The position numbers and the translations under genes were made by a program. Positions 34,079 to 42,819 of a DNA stretch of 61,877 nucleotides are shown here, piece after piece. Position 1 is the stretch's first letter. Every line of letters starts with the position of its first letter. The stretch is taken from contig CATLHE010000011.1 of the NCBI GenBank assembly GCA_949948895.1, forward strand, positions 1 to 61,877, given 5' to 3'. The notes below the pieces were generated by a model. The model was not told where the DNA came from, ran no database searches, and saw nothing but the letters and a program-made list of their open reading frames with translations. Source of the stretch: an uncultured Christensenella sp. (GTDB lineage Bacteria; Bacillota; Clostridia; Christensenellales; Pumilibacteraceae).

Positions 34079-35581
34079 TTAGTCAAACGTCGTAAGCGTG
34101 TGAATTACTTTGCTCTGCGTCGCCCCAACGTATGATCCTTCGTATTCTGTTGCGTAGAGCTGATTGAGCGAGAACGCCTGAACGCCGAGACGCTGTCCGT
34201 TCTGATACGAAATGGTGTCCGCAAGCGCAATGTCTATAACCGCGCTTTCCATAGCGTCCACGTAATTGGTGCGCGTGAGCGCTTTGTCGCCGAGCATTTC
34301 CAGACCTTGGCAGAACAGATCGCCCGCGATATAGCCTGCAAGTGCAAACGCGTCGTAGCTGAGCGTAAACGGCGTGAACCCGAGCGACGCGGAAGGCAAA
34401 CCGTCGGGCACTTCCGTGCCGTAATTGAACAGGTCTTCCGCTACGCCCCAATATTCTTCGTTGAATCCGGGAACGCCGTTATCGTAAAGATTGGGCGCGC
34501 CGAGCATAGCCGCCAAAGCTTTGTAGCTATCGTACAGTCCGCCGGCGTTGCTGTATTTATAACCCGCAAGAGGGTCGTCGGTTATATCGATCCAGCCTTG
34601 CGTATGGATAGCGTTGATGATGTTCGCATACGTGTCGTCAAAGACTGCCGCGCCGTTGACATTCTTATCGAAATACGCCGTCGCCGCATTGTTGTACGAC
34701 GTAAGGATCTTTACGTTGTCCTTGGTGTAGCCCGCGTCCATGAGCGCGCTGACCGTTTTTACGTAGTCGGCGACGACTGCGATTATAACGACGTCGCAAC
34801 CCTCGTTTTTGAGCGCAGCAGCCGCTGTGCCGTAACCCGTTTCCGTATCGCTGACCTTTTGATATTTGATATTGTTCTTTTGCTCAGCGGGAAGCGTGCT
34901 CGCGCCTTTTTGAATACCTTTGAGGATATTCGCGCTCGCGTCCTCGTTATTGGAGATAACGCCGACTTTGGTAGCCGCAAGACCGCCGTCGGCGGTCGCC
35001 GCAAACGCGCGCTTGATAAGTACTCTGCCCTCGGTACTGCTTATAGGCTGTACGGGGAATATGAATCTGTCGTTGCCCGTGGCTTTGTCTTTTGCCATTA
35101 CCTCGTTGCCCGCCGCCGCGTATACCATGGGAACGCCCGCGTCTTTTATTATGTCGTTATTTACGTTTACCGCGTACGTGCCGTAGTTGCCGACTATGGC
35201 GAACACTTCGTCCTCTTCTATAAGGCGTTGAGTATACGTGACCACGTCACCGACGTTGCCGCCGTCGTCGTAGTGCTTTAACGCAACCTTGAGCCCGCTC
35301 ACGTCTTTGCCGTCGTACTTGCCGCTGAATCCGCCGCCCTTGTTGTATTTATGGAACGCCGCTTCTATTCCGTAGTTGAACGGCACGCCTATAGACGCTT
35401 GCGCGCCGGTAGTGGCCGCAGTGTTGCCGACGTAGATCGTGGTGGAAGTTACGCCTTTATACTTCATGGGATCGGTGGCTTCGTCGTCGCCGTTGCCGCA
35501 CGCCGCAAGGCAGGGCGTAATAGCCGCACAGACTGCAAGAGCCGCGATAGCGACGGTTTTGGTCTTTGTAGTTTTTTTCAT
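34079..35581 (-). CDS. LIV-type solute-binding lipoprotein (Peripla_BP_6)
   Basis: The 500-aa protein has a basic start and signal helix ending in the lipobox CLAACGNG. A type I two-lobe binding fold of the LivJ/amide-urea group follows: VGNTAATTGAQASIGVPFNYG near 50-70 has the expected N-lobe TG motif, and AIVGNYGTYAV is near 127. It delivers its ligand to the LivHM channel encoded just upstream in the operon. At 500 aa it is longer than LivJ (~370). AAGGAG lies 6 bp before the ATG. The ligand may be an amino acid, amide or short-chain acid. Confidence 0.9.
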   Translation of the reverse strand: MKKTTKTKTVAIAALAVCAAITPCLAACGNGDDEATDPMKYKGVTSTTIYVGNTAATTGAQASIGVPFNYGIEAAFHKYNKGGGFSGKYDGKDVSGLKVALKHYDDGGNVGDVVTYTQRLIEEDEVFAIVGNYGTYAVNVNNDIIKDAGVPMVYAAAGNEVMAKDKATGNDRFIFPVQPISSTEGRVLIKRAFAATADGGLAATKVGVISNNEDASANILKGIQKGASTLPAEQKNNIKYQKVSDTETGYGTAAAALKNEGCDVVIIAVVADYVKTVSALMDAGYTKDNVKILTSYNNAATAYFDKNVNGAAVFDDTYANIINAIHTQGWIDITDDPLAGYKYSNAGGLYDSYKALAAMLGAPNLYDNGVPGFNEEYWGVAEDLFNYGTEVPDGLPSASLGFTPFTLSYDAFALAGYIAGDLFCQGLEMLGDKALTRTNYVDAMESAVIDIALADTISYQNGQRLGVQAFSLNQLYATEYEGSYVGATQSKVIHTLTTFD

Positions 35582-35678
35582 GATTTACTCCTTTTGCCCT
35601 GTCGGGCTTTTGTTTGCGGTTTACGCCCGCGTGCGTTGTTTGACTTTTTTAGTTAGACGCGGTCATCGGTCTGCCGCA

Positions 35679-36566
35679 TCAATCGACGAGAAACTTTTTG
35701 ATATCTTCCGTCAGCTTATCGGGACAGTCTATCAATGGCGAGTGTCCGCAGTTCGTGTACGCAATCAGCTTGCTGTTTTTTATACCGTTTACGTTTTCCA
35801 TGACCATCCAATCGGGAACGGTGAGGTCTTTGTCCGCCATGGTCACGGCCACGGGGCACTCTATGTCTTTTACGCTCCCGTCGCCGCGCGTATATGCGGT
35901 GTTGGTATCCGACATGTTCAGCGTGGCAAGCGCCCAATCGAGATCGATAAGACACCGCTCTTTAAGCGTTTCCGCCATGTATACTTCGTTGTCTTCCGTC
36001 GTCGGCTTGTTCACCGTATAAATAACGGTGTTCCAGATATTGGTCATTGCCGCCGCGTTTTTCGTTTCGAAAATATCGAGCATGGGCTTGACCTGAACGG
36101 GGTCTGTCGCGAGTTCTTCTTTATTGGCGTAGGCTTTGCCGTAATCGCTCGTGAAATCCTTTTTCTTTTTGAATATCGGATAACCGCGATAGCTCGCGCC
36201 CTCGACCAAAAACAGCTTTTTCACTTTGTCTTTGTGATGCGCCGCAAGCATAAGCGCTACCGCGCCGCCCGCCGACCACGCGACTATATGAGTCGCGGTT
36301 TTGAGCCCTATCTTTTCCATGAACTCCGCTACGTCGTCGGCGAGATCTTTCATGCCGTCGAAACGCTCGTTATAACTGCTGTCCCCGAACCCGCGAAGAT
36401 CGAGCGCGATACAGCGGAAATCGTCTTTTAACCGCTCTATCGCGGGAAGCCAATGCACGCCGCTGCTCATATTGCCGTGGATGAACAAGACGGGCTCGCC
36501 CTTGCCCTCGTCCAAGTATGCGTACGTTTCCGATTTGAGTTTGACGGTCTTTTTGGTAAATTCCAT
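35679..36566 (-). CDS. Alpha/beta hydrolase within the liv operon
   Basis: The 295-aa protein has FIHGNMSSGVHW (oxyanion HG) near 28, DLRGFGDSS near 55, the nucleophile elbow AWSAGGAVAL near 97, Asp in MADKDLTVPDW near 235 and the catalytic His in TNCGHSPLID near 270. It is probably a cytosolic esterase, as there is no signal peptide. The second ATG (36566) has better ribosome spacing than 36569. It lies 11 bp after livF and about 100 bp before the solute-binding gene. Being embedded between transporter genes suggests that it acts on the imported compound. Confidence 0.9.
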   Translation of the reverse strand: MEFTKKTVKLKSETYAYLDEGKGEPVLFIHGNMSSGVHWLPAIERLKDDFRCIALDLRGFGDSSYNERFDGMKDLADDVAEFMEKIGLKTATHIVAWSAGGAVALMLAAHHKDKVKKLFLVEGASYRGYPIFKKKKDFTSDYGKAYANKEELATDPVQVKPMLDIFETKNAAAMTNIWNTVIYTVNKPTTEDNEVYMAETLKERCLIDLDWALATLNMSDTNTAYTRGDGSVKDIECPVAVTMADKDLTVPDWMVMENVNGIKNSKLIAYTNCGHSPLIDCPDKLTEDIKKFLVD

Positions 36567-36577
36567 CATGTGCTCCT

Positions 36578-37327
36578 TTACGACTTGTTGCCGCCGAGGT
36601 ACGCGTCTATAAGACGCTCGTTAGTGATAAGCTCCGACGCAGGACCTTGCATGCTTATCTTGCCGAGTTCCAATACGTATGCGTAATCCGCGATCTTGAG
36701 CGTTGCGAGCGCGTTTTGCTCGACTATGAGTATGGTCGTGCCTTCCGCGCGGATCTTGACCAATGCGTCGAATATATCTTTGATCAGAAGGGGCGCAAGT
36801 CCGAGCGACGGTTCGTCCAAAAGCAACACTTTGGGGCTTGCCATTAGCGCGCGACCTATCGCGAGCATTTGCTGTTCTCCGCCCGAAAGCGTATTGGACT
36901 GCTGTTTTGCGCGTTCACGCAGTCTCGGGAAAAGGTCGTAGACCATTTCGAAGTTGGCGCGCATTCTCGCTCTCGCGCTTTGCTTTATGCCGTTTTCGGT
37001 CTTGGATTTCAGCGAGTACGCGCCCGCGCGCAGGTTTTCTTCTACGGTAAGCCCGTTGAACACGAATCTGCCCTCGGGCGACTGCGTCAGCCCTTTCTTG
37101 ACTATCGCGTACGCGCGCTTGTTGATTATGTTTTCGCCGTCGAGGAGTATCTCGCCCTTGCCCTTGATAAGCCCGCTTATCGTTTTGAGCGTTGTCGTTT
37201 TACCCGCGCCGTTCGCGCCGAGCAGCGCGACAATGGTGCCCTTTTGTACGTCTACGTCTATGCCCGAAAGCGCCTGTATGGGTCCGTAATTGACTCGGAG
37301 ATTTTTTATTTGAAGTATGCCGTCCAT
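36578..37327 (-). CDS. livF: LIV-type ABC transporter ATPase LivF
   Basis: The 249-aa protein is a compact LivF: Walker A GANGAGKTT near 36, signature LSGGEQQMLAIGRAL near 138-152, Walker B VLLLDEPSLGL near 158, and the short C-terminus ending IDAYLGGNKS. It pairs with LivG to drive LivHM. ATG at 37327 overlaps the livG stop as TGATG, showing coupled translation. It has no insertion or tail, which contrasts with its partner. Confidence 0.95.
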   Translation of the reverse strand: MDGILQIKNLRVNYGPIQALSGIDVDVQKGTIVALLGANGAGKTTTLKTISGLIKGKGEILLDGENIINKRAYAIVKKGLTQSPEGRFVFNGLTVEENLRAGAYSLKSKTENGIKQSARARMRANFEMVYDLFPRLRERAKQQSNTLSGGEQQMLAIGRALMASPKVLLLDEPSLGLAPLLIKDIFDALVKIRAEGTTILIVEQNALATLKIADYAYVLELGKISMQGPASELITNERLIDAYLGGNKS

Positions 37328-38970
37328 CACTCGCCCTCCTTAGTCTTTTTCGCGCGTTTTGCCGCCGCGGGCTTTTTAGGCGCGACAGTTTTCTTCGGGC
37401 TTTCCGCATTTTTATCGGCTTTCTCGGTCGGCTCTTCTACGCTCGCCGCGTCCGCTTTTTCTTCCGTCGCATCGTGTTCTTCGCCACTCGTCGCGTCGGG
37501 CTGTTCTTCCGCCGCGTCCGTTTTTTCTTCCGCCGCGGGCTCGTCTTGATCGTCGCTCACGCCGAGGTACGCTTCCTGCACCGCTTTATCGCTCTGCACT
37601 TCGCGCGGCGTACCGATAGCGAGCGTCTTGCCGAACGAGATGGCGAGGATTCTGTCGCATATGGACATTACGAGCGACATGTCGTGTTCTACGAGGAAGA
37701 CCGCGCAACCGAACTCGTCGCGGATCTTTACTATGGTGTCGGCGAGCGCCGCGGTCTCGGTATTGTTGAGACCCGCCGCCGGCTCGTCCAAGATTATGAG
37801 TTTGGGGTTTGCCATGAGCGCGCGGGCTATTTCCACTTTTTTGAGTATTCCGTACGGAAGCCCCATAGCCGGCCACGCCGCGTAGTTTTCCAAACCCATG
37901 AATTTGAGAATACCCATCGCCTTGGACTTTAATATATCGTCCTCGCGACGCACCGTCGGAATGCCGAGCGCCTGCACGAACATGCCCGATCTGTAATTTC
38001 TGGTGCATGCGACCAACAGGTTTTCGAGTACCGATATCTCTCTCACGAGCTCCACGTTTTGGAACGTTCTGGAAATGCCTTCGAGTATTACGTCGTGGAC
38101 TTTGAACCGCCTGAGATCGATCGCTTCGCCGTCCTTGTTGCGGAAATACATGTTTCCGCCCGTCGCGTTGTAAAAGCGCGTTATGCAGTTGAATACCGTC
38201 GTTTTGCCCGCGCCGTTCGGTCCGATGAGCCCGAATATCTCGCCCGCTTTTACGTCGAACGTGAGGTCGTCTACGGCTTTGAGCCCGCCGAAGTACATTT
38301 TGAGATTTTCCACGCGCAAGAGCACGTCGTCGGGAAGCTCTATATCCGATTTGACTTTCGCCCTCAGTTCTTTTTCTTTGGCTTCGTACTTTTCGCGCTT
38401 ACTGCGCAATTTTGCGGTGCGACGCTCGACGTATTCCGCGCCGCGTTTTTCGGTCTCCGCTTTGTACTCGTCAAACTCTTTCTCGCACGCTTCCTTTAAC
38501 GCCTGGTATTCGGCGTCGTCGGAAGCGGGGTTCTGCTCCAAAAACTTTTTCTTTTGTTCTTCGAGCTTGGCTATATATTCGACGCGTTTGCCGTCGAGCG
38601 CCGCCGTCTTTTGCGCGAGCGCGTCGAGCGCGGCGTCATGATCCTCGCCGTTCTTTTGCGCTTTGAACACCGCTTTTGCCGCCGAATGATACGCCGCGCG
38701 GTACGACATGAAATGCCGCACGTCATAGCGACGCAGTTTGTCGCTTAAAAGTTCGTCTATATATTCTTCTTTGTCGCACGCCTTGAACGCCGAGGCTTTC
38801 AGGCGGTTGTTCAAGCTTTTTTGCTTGGCGGAAAGACGCGACGCCGTTTTGCGCTCCTGCATGACGGGCAGTTCCGATAGCTCGGTATCCGTCCACTCGC
38901 GGGACTGCCGCGCTTTCAGCAATCGTGTCTCTATAAGGCGTGCGGTCAGTTTATCAAATATCTTTGCCAT
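37327..38970 (-). CDS. livG: LIV-type ABC transporter ATPase LivG with N-terminal helical domain and C-terminal tail
   Basis: The 547-aa protein is twice the usual size. Residues 1-215 are a highly charged, coiled-coil-like Lys/Glu/Ala region. The LivG core follows: Walker A GPNGAGKT (250-257), Q-loop FQN (303-305), Walker B LIILDE (391-396) and H-loop VEHD (427-430). The signature is LPYGILKKVEIARA (371-384), where LivG usually has LSYGQQR, so the usual Ser and Gln are changed. After 472 comes an acidic Glu/Asp/Ala tail ending in a Lys/Pro/Ala cluster. AAGGAG precedes the ATG, and the start overlaps the livM end by 17 bp. Confidence 0.93.
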   Translation of the reverse strand: MAKIFDKLTARLIETRLLKARQSREWTDTELSELPVMQERKTASRLSAKQKSLNNRLKASAFKACDKEEYIDELLSDKLRRYDVRHFMSYRAAYHSAAKAVFKAQKNGEDHDAALDALAQKTAALDGKRVEYIAKLEEQKKKFLEQNPASDDAEYQALKEACEKEFDEYKAETEKRGAEYVERRTAKLRSKREKYEAKEKELRAKVKSDIELPDDVLLRVENLKMYFGGLKAVDDLTFDVKAGEIFGLIGPNGAGKTTVFNCITRFYNATGGNMYFRNKDGEAIDLRRFKVHDVILEGISRTFQNVELVREISVLENLLVACTRNYRSGMFVQALGIPTVRREDDILKSKAMGILKFMGLENYAAWPAMGLPYGILKKVEIARALMANPKLIILDEPAAGLNNTETAALADTIVKIRDEFGCAVFLVEHDMSLVMSICDRILAISFGKTLAIGTPREVQSDKAVQEAYLGVSDDQDEPAAEEKTDAAEEQPDATSGEEHDATEEKADAASVEEPTEKADKNAESPKKTVAPKKPAAAKRAKKTKEGE

Positions 38971-40036
38971 ACCTGCACTCCTTGATCTTTCGTATCAGTT
39001 TTTTGATACCGTTTTTAGCCTCGCGAACGAGCTGCGCCGCGCCGCCGGGATAGAACATGACAACGAGTATCACGAGTATTCCCGAGATAAACGTTATCAC
39101 TACCGGATTGTCCACAAAGAATTGGACGCGGCTCAATAGCACCGTCTGCAAGCCGTACATTATAAACGTTCCGAACACCGCGCCCCATACCGATCGGTAC
39201 CCGCCGATAATGACGGCGGCGAGGATATTGAGCGACGTTATGAGCGCATAGAACCCTGCGCTGTTGGACGCTTGCGCCGCGCGAATGACTATCATCAGCA
39301 TTATGCCGGTAAGCGACGCGTAGACCGTGCAAATTATAAACGCGGTCAAACGGTATTTCATGAGGCTCACGCCCATTGCCTGCGCCGCGGACGTGCTGTT
39401 TTTCATGGCGAGCATCGCCCGTCCCGTCGGACTGTTTATTATGTTTTGCGTTATTATCATGACGATGACGAGCGCCACCGTTACGATGAATATGCCCGAG
39501 CTGCGCTGTACGGAGTTACCGAACAGGTAGAACTTGGAACTGATTATAGTGTCCTGCAAAACCACGAACAGGTTGCGCAGTATCTCGGACAGTCCGAGCG
39601 TGAGTATGCAAAGGTATATGCCCTCTATGCGGAGCGATATAAACCCGACTATCGCGCCTATTACCACCGCTATTCCCACGGCGGCGACGAGCGCGAATAT
39701 GAACGGGAGATTTGCCACCGTCATTACGTAATAAATGGAATACGTACCTATGCCTATGAACCCGCCCGTGCCGAGCGAAGCAAGCCCCGAGTAGCCCATG
39801 AGCAGGCAGAACCCGACGGACGCTATCGAATAGGCGAACGTGGTCGCGAGCCCCGTCGAAAGCGAGTACGGCAAGACCTTTTTTACGGACAGGTTGCCGA
39901 TGATGAGCATGATTATCCCGAAGATGATAAAGTAGTACATCGGGTTTTTGATCACGCGTTTCAAGCCGAGCGTCAGTCGGCTTGGCGCGAGCGGGCTTTT
40001 GTTCAAGCCGTAATTTTTAAGCAAATACCCTTTCAT
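38954..40036 (-). CDS. livM: LIV-type ABC transporter permease LivM
   Basis: The 360-aa permease has a ~30-residue cytoplasmic lead and then about nine hydrophobic segments. The family LivM region reads GYSGLASLGTGGFIGIGTYS near 77-96, the usual GxxSLGxxxFxGxGAY motif. The ATP-coupling loop lies around GRAMLAMKNSTSAAQAMGVS near 210-229. ATG at 40036 follows the livH stop directly (TAGcATG) with AAGGTG upstream, preferred over the longer frame. It forms the channel with LivH. Confidence 0.93.
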   Translation of the reverse strand: MKGYLLKNYGLNKSPLAPSRLTLGLKRVIKNPMYYFIIFGIIMLIIGNLSVKKVLPYSLSTGLATTFAYSIASVGFCLLMGYSGLASLGTGGFIGIGTYSIYYVMTVANLPFIFALVAAVGIAVVIGAIVGFISLRIEGIYLCILTLGLSEILRNLFVVLQDTIISSKFYLFGNSVQRSSGIFIVTVALVIVMIITQNIINSPTGRAMLAMKNSTSAAQAMGVSLMKYRLTAFIICTVYASLTGIMLMIVIRAAQASNSAGFYALITSLNILAAVIIGGYRSVWGAVFGTFIMYGLQTVLLSRVQFFVDNPVVITFISGILVILVVMFYPGGAAQLVREAKNGIKKLIRKIKECRYGKDI

Positions 40037-40037
40037 G

Positions 40038-40949
40038 CTACACCTTCTTGACCGTGCGCTTGCCAAACAAGCCTTGCGGCTTGAAGAATATGGCTATAAG
40101 CGACAGTGCGTAAACGATGACCATTGCCCAGCCCGACAGCGACGGTATGCCTACCGTATTGCCGAACCAGGTAATTAGACTGCTTGCGAGCGGAATAAGT
40201 ATAGCCGCGACGACGGGACCGTAAAAAGTTGCGAACCCACCGAGTATTCCAGCAAGAAAGGCGTTGACTTGGTAATTGGTCATTATATATACATGGCTTA
40301 TCTCGGTGGAGTTGGAAGCCGCCATTGCCGCGGCAAACGCGCCGAGCGCGCCCGCAAGCCCCCACGAGATCGCAGTCACGATGTGGGTGTTTATGCCTAC
40401 CATTTCCGCGACGTATTCGTTGGACGCCGTCGCGCGGACGGAAAGTCCCCACTTACTGTACCTTAACAATACGAATATCAAAACGACTATCGCGATCGTT
40501 ATGCCGAGACATACGAGCGCATTGTTGGTAACGGTGACTTGCTCGCCGCCCACCGTAAACGACTGATTGCCCTCGACAAACTTGCCGAACTTGGGCGTTT
40601 GCGCGCCGAATATGAGCGGCGTCGCGCCGACGATTATGGATATCAATCCCATCGTTATTATCTGTTTTCCCAAGCCGTTCACGTACCTGCCGCGGCGGAA
40701 TATCACCACGTCCACGAATATCGCTATCGCCATGGCGGCGACCGCGCCTATGGGCACGGCGAGCCAAATAGACAGCCCCGCGGAGTTGAGACACTTTGCC
40801 GCAACGTACGCGCCGAATGCCGAAATAACGCCCTGCGCGAAGTTGGTCGTGTAAGACGTTTTGAATATCACGGTGATGGCAAGCGTTACTATCACCGTGA
40901 TACATATCGGCAATATGACGATAAATAAATTGTTAAGGAAATACGCCAT
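40038..40949 (-). CDS. livH: LIV-type ABC transporter permease LivH
   Basis: The 303-aa protein has about eight membrane segments and the LivH-type motif NFAQGVISAFGAYVA near 36-50. Its coupling loop is KWGLSVRATASNEYVAEMVGI near 165-185. It is the first transporter gene after the biosynthetic-type enzymes; 6 bp separate it from the KAS III-like gene, so the enzymes and the importer are one transcript. A degenerate GGGGAT ribosome site lies upstream. Confidence 0.94.
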   Translation of the reverse strand: MAYFLNNLFIVILPICITVIVTLAITVIFKTSYTTNFAQGVISAFGAYVAAKCLNSAGLSIWLAVPIGAVAAMAIAIFVDVVIFRRGRYVNGLGKQIITMGLISIIVGATPLIFGAQTPKFGKFVEGNQSFTVGGEQVTVTNNALVCLGITIAIVVLIFVLLRYSKWGLSVRATASNEYVAEMVGINTHIVTAISWGLAGALGAFAAAMAASNSTEISHVYIMTNYQVNAFLAGILGGFATFYGPVVAAILIPLASSLITWFGNTVGIPSLSGWAMVIVYALSLIAIFFKPQGLFGKRTVKKV

Positions 40950-40955
40950 ATACTT

Positions 40956-41975
40956 TTATCCCCATTTGATAATGTTAGCCGACCATACGTATCCGATACC
41001 GGCAGCTACCATGCTGACGACCGAACCGTCTTTTACCTTGCCGGACTTTAACGCAAGCTCCAACGAAAGTATTTGGTCGCACTGACCGACGTGACCGTAA
41101 TCCTCCAAATATATAGACTGTTCTTCCGTAAGTCCGAGATCTTTCAACATTCCCAAGTGTCCGCTGCGCTTCATGTGCAGTATGGACAGATAATCGATGT
41201 CCGCGCGCGTCATTTTCGCCTGAGCGAGACTGTCGTCTATGCACTTGTACCAATTGGGAACGCTGACCTCGTTGAGGCGGTTCTTCATTTTGACGGGATC
41301 GAGAAGACGAAGGCTCTTGTACCCTTCCTGTATATTGTCGGGCGTAAACGGATGCGCTATACCGCCGATCTCGACGCCCGCAGTCCTAGCAATGGAGCCG
41401 TCGCTTATTATCTTGCTGCCGAGAAGCAGGTTTTTGCCGTAGTTCTTTTTGAGTATGATAGCCGCGCCGCCCGCCGAAAGGTTGTACATCATGGACATAT
41501 TTTTATCGGTATAGTCCACGAAATCGCCGTTTCGGTAGCCGCCGCAGATCATGACGGTGTCTATGCTGTCGTCGGCTACGAGCATGTCGCGCGCGATCTT
41601 CATTGCCGATACGCACGTGCAGCAGCGGTTTTGAACGTCTATGCCCCAAGCGTTGACCGCGCCTATGGCGTCCTGTATGTAGCACGCGGAAGTGGTGAGC
41701 GGATACTCCTTCCACTCCTCGCCCATGCACAGTATAACGTCTATATCCTTGGGATCGACGCCCGTATTTTTGAGACAGTTCTTAGCGGCTTTGACGCCCA
41801 TTTCCTGAGTGCCGTCGCCGTCGCCGGGCAAGAATTTCTTTTTTATGCCGAGTTTTTGAACGACGGCGTCTTCAGTCCATACGCCCTTGGTCGCGTCGCT
41901 TATTTCCTTTGCGGTCATGATGCGCTCGGGAAGATACGTGCCTACGCCTACGATACCTACATTGATTTTCGACAT
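40956..41975 (-). CDS. KAS III/thiolase-like condensing enzyme with altered triad
   Basis: The 339-aa protein has FabH-type length and order. The nucleophile region is DVQNRCCTCVSAM, with C118 aligning to FabH Cys112, and the His region is ILHMKRSGH (H267). At the position of the FabH Asn in YGNTS it reads YGHVGQCD, giving H295 instead of Asn. The last strand motif SMVAAGIGYVW matches FabH. The HQAN loop is also lost. So it may be not a fatty-acid initiator but an acyltransferase or acyl-CoA condensing enzyme. AAGGAG lies 6 bp before the ATG; fabG-like and livH genes flank it closely. Confidence 0.82.
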   Translation of the reverse strand: MSKINVGIVGVGTYLPERIMTAKEISDATKGVWTEDAVVQKLGIKKKFLPGDGDGTQEMGVKAAKNCLKNTGVDPKDIDVILCMGEEWKEYPLTTSACYIQDAIGAVNAWGIDVQNRCCTCVSAMKIARDMLVADDSIDTVMICGGYRNGDFVDYTDKNMSMMYNLSAGGAAIILKKNYGKNLLLGSKIISDGSIARTAGVEIGGIAHPFTPDNIQEGYKSLRLLDPVKMKNRLNEVSVPNWYKCIDDSLAQAKMTRADIDYLSILHMKRSGHLGMLKDLGLTEEQSIYLEDYGHVGQCDQILSLELALKSGKVKDGSVVSMVAAGIGYVWSANIIKWG

Positions 41976-41992
41976 AACGGTCTCCTTATTTA

Positions 41993-42712
41993 TCAGAGTC
42001 TCATTCCGCCGTTGACGGCTATGGTCTGACCTGTCACGTAACTGGCGTCGTCACTCGCAAGGAACAGCGCGGCTTTGGCTATCTCTTCGGGCTGACCGAG
42101 CCTGCCGAGCATCGTCTGCTTGGCGAACTTCTCGAGAAGCTCGGGCGGAACGGTCTTCATCATGTCGGTCATGATGTATCCCGGCGCTATCGCGTTGACG
42201 CGAACGGGCACGCCCTTTCTCGCAAACTCTTTCGCCCAGGTCATTGTAAGTCCGATAACGCCCGCTTTGGTAGCGGCGTAGTTGGCTTGACCTATATTTC
42301 CGAACTGACCCACGACCGACGAGATATTGATTATACTGCCGCCGCCGATCTCTTCCATGTGCGGACCGATATGGCGCGTAAGATTGAACACGCCCGTGAG
42401 GTTGACGGAAATGACCGCGTTCCACATATCGTCGGTCATCTTGCGCGTCATAGCGTCGCGCGTGATACCCGCGTTGTTTACGAGGATATCGATCTTTCCG
42501 TACTTTTCGATCACTTTATCGCAAAACGCCTTGCACGCCGCGCTGTCCGACACGTTGAGCTGGAAATACTCTACGTTGGGATTTTCGTACGTGAGCGGCA
42601 TCATGTCCACCGCTATCACCTTTGCGCCGTTTGCGGCAAACAGCATAGCCATTTCTCCGCCCAAGCCTTTTGCTCCGCCCGTGACTACCGCCACTTTGTT
42701 TTTAAGTCTCAT
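41993..42712 (-). CDS. 3-oxoacyl-ACP / acetoacetyl-CoA reductase, SDR family
   Basis: The 239-aa protein is a short-chain dehydrogenase of FabG/PhaB type. The cofactor loop is TGGAKGLGGEM near 10-20, NNAGITRD near 83, catalytic Ser in NISSVVGQFG near 133-141, and YAATK near 149-153 supplies Tyr and Lys. It reduces 3-ketoacyl thioesters to (R)-3-hydroxyacyl forms. Next to a thiolase, an acetoacetyl-CoA reductase role (PhaB-like) is as likely as fatty acid synthesis; no fabD, acpP or fabF is present. The second ATG (42712) is chosen for spacing from AAGGAG. The gap to the next gene is 17 bp. Confidence 0.9.
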   Translation of the reverse strand: MRLKNKVAVVTGGAKGLGGEMAMLFAANGAKVIAVDMMPLTYENPNVEYFQLNVSDSAACKAFCDKVIEKYGKIDILVNNAGITRDAMTRKMTDDMWNAVISVNLTGVFNLTRHIGPHMEEIGGGSIINISSVVGQFGNIGQANYAATKAGVIGLTMTWAKEFARKGVPVRVNAIAPGYIMTDMMKTVPPELLEKFAKQTMLGRLGQPEEIAKAALFLASDDASYVTGQTIAVNGGMRL

Positions 42713-42819
42713 CATTGCTCCTTATTTTGTCGGCATCGGTTTCTATTCCGCCCGAGGCGTTACGATGCCGTTATGTTATTGTTTATCGTTTTGCCGATCT
42801 TCTTTTCGGCATAGCGTAT

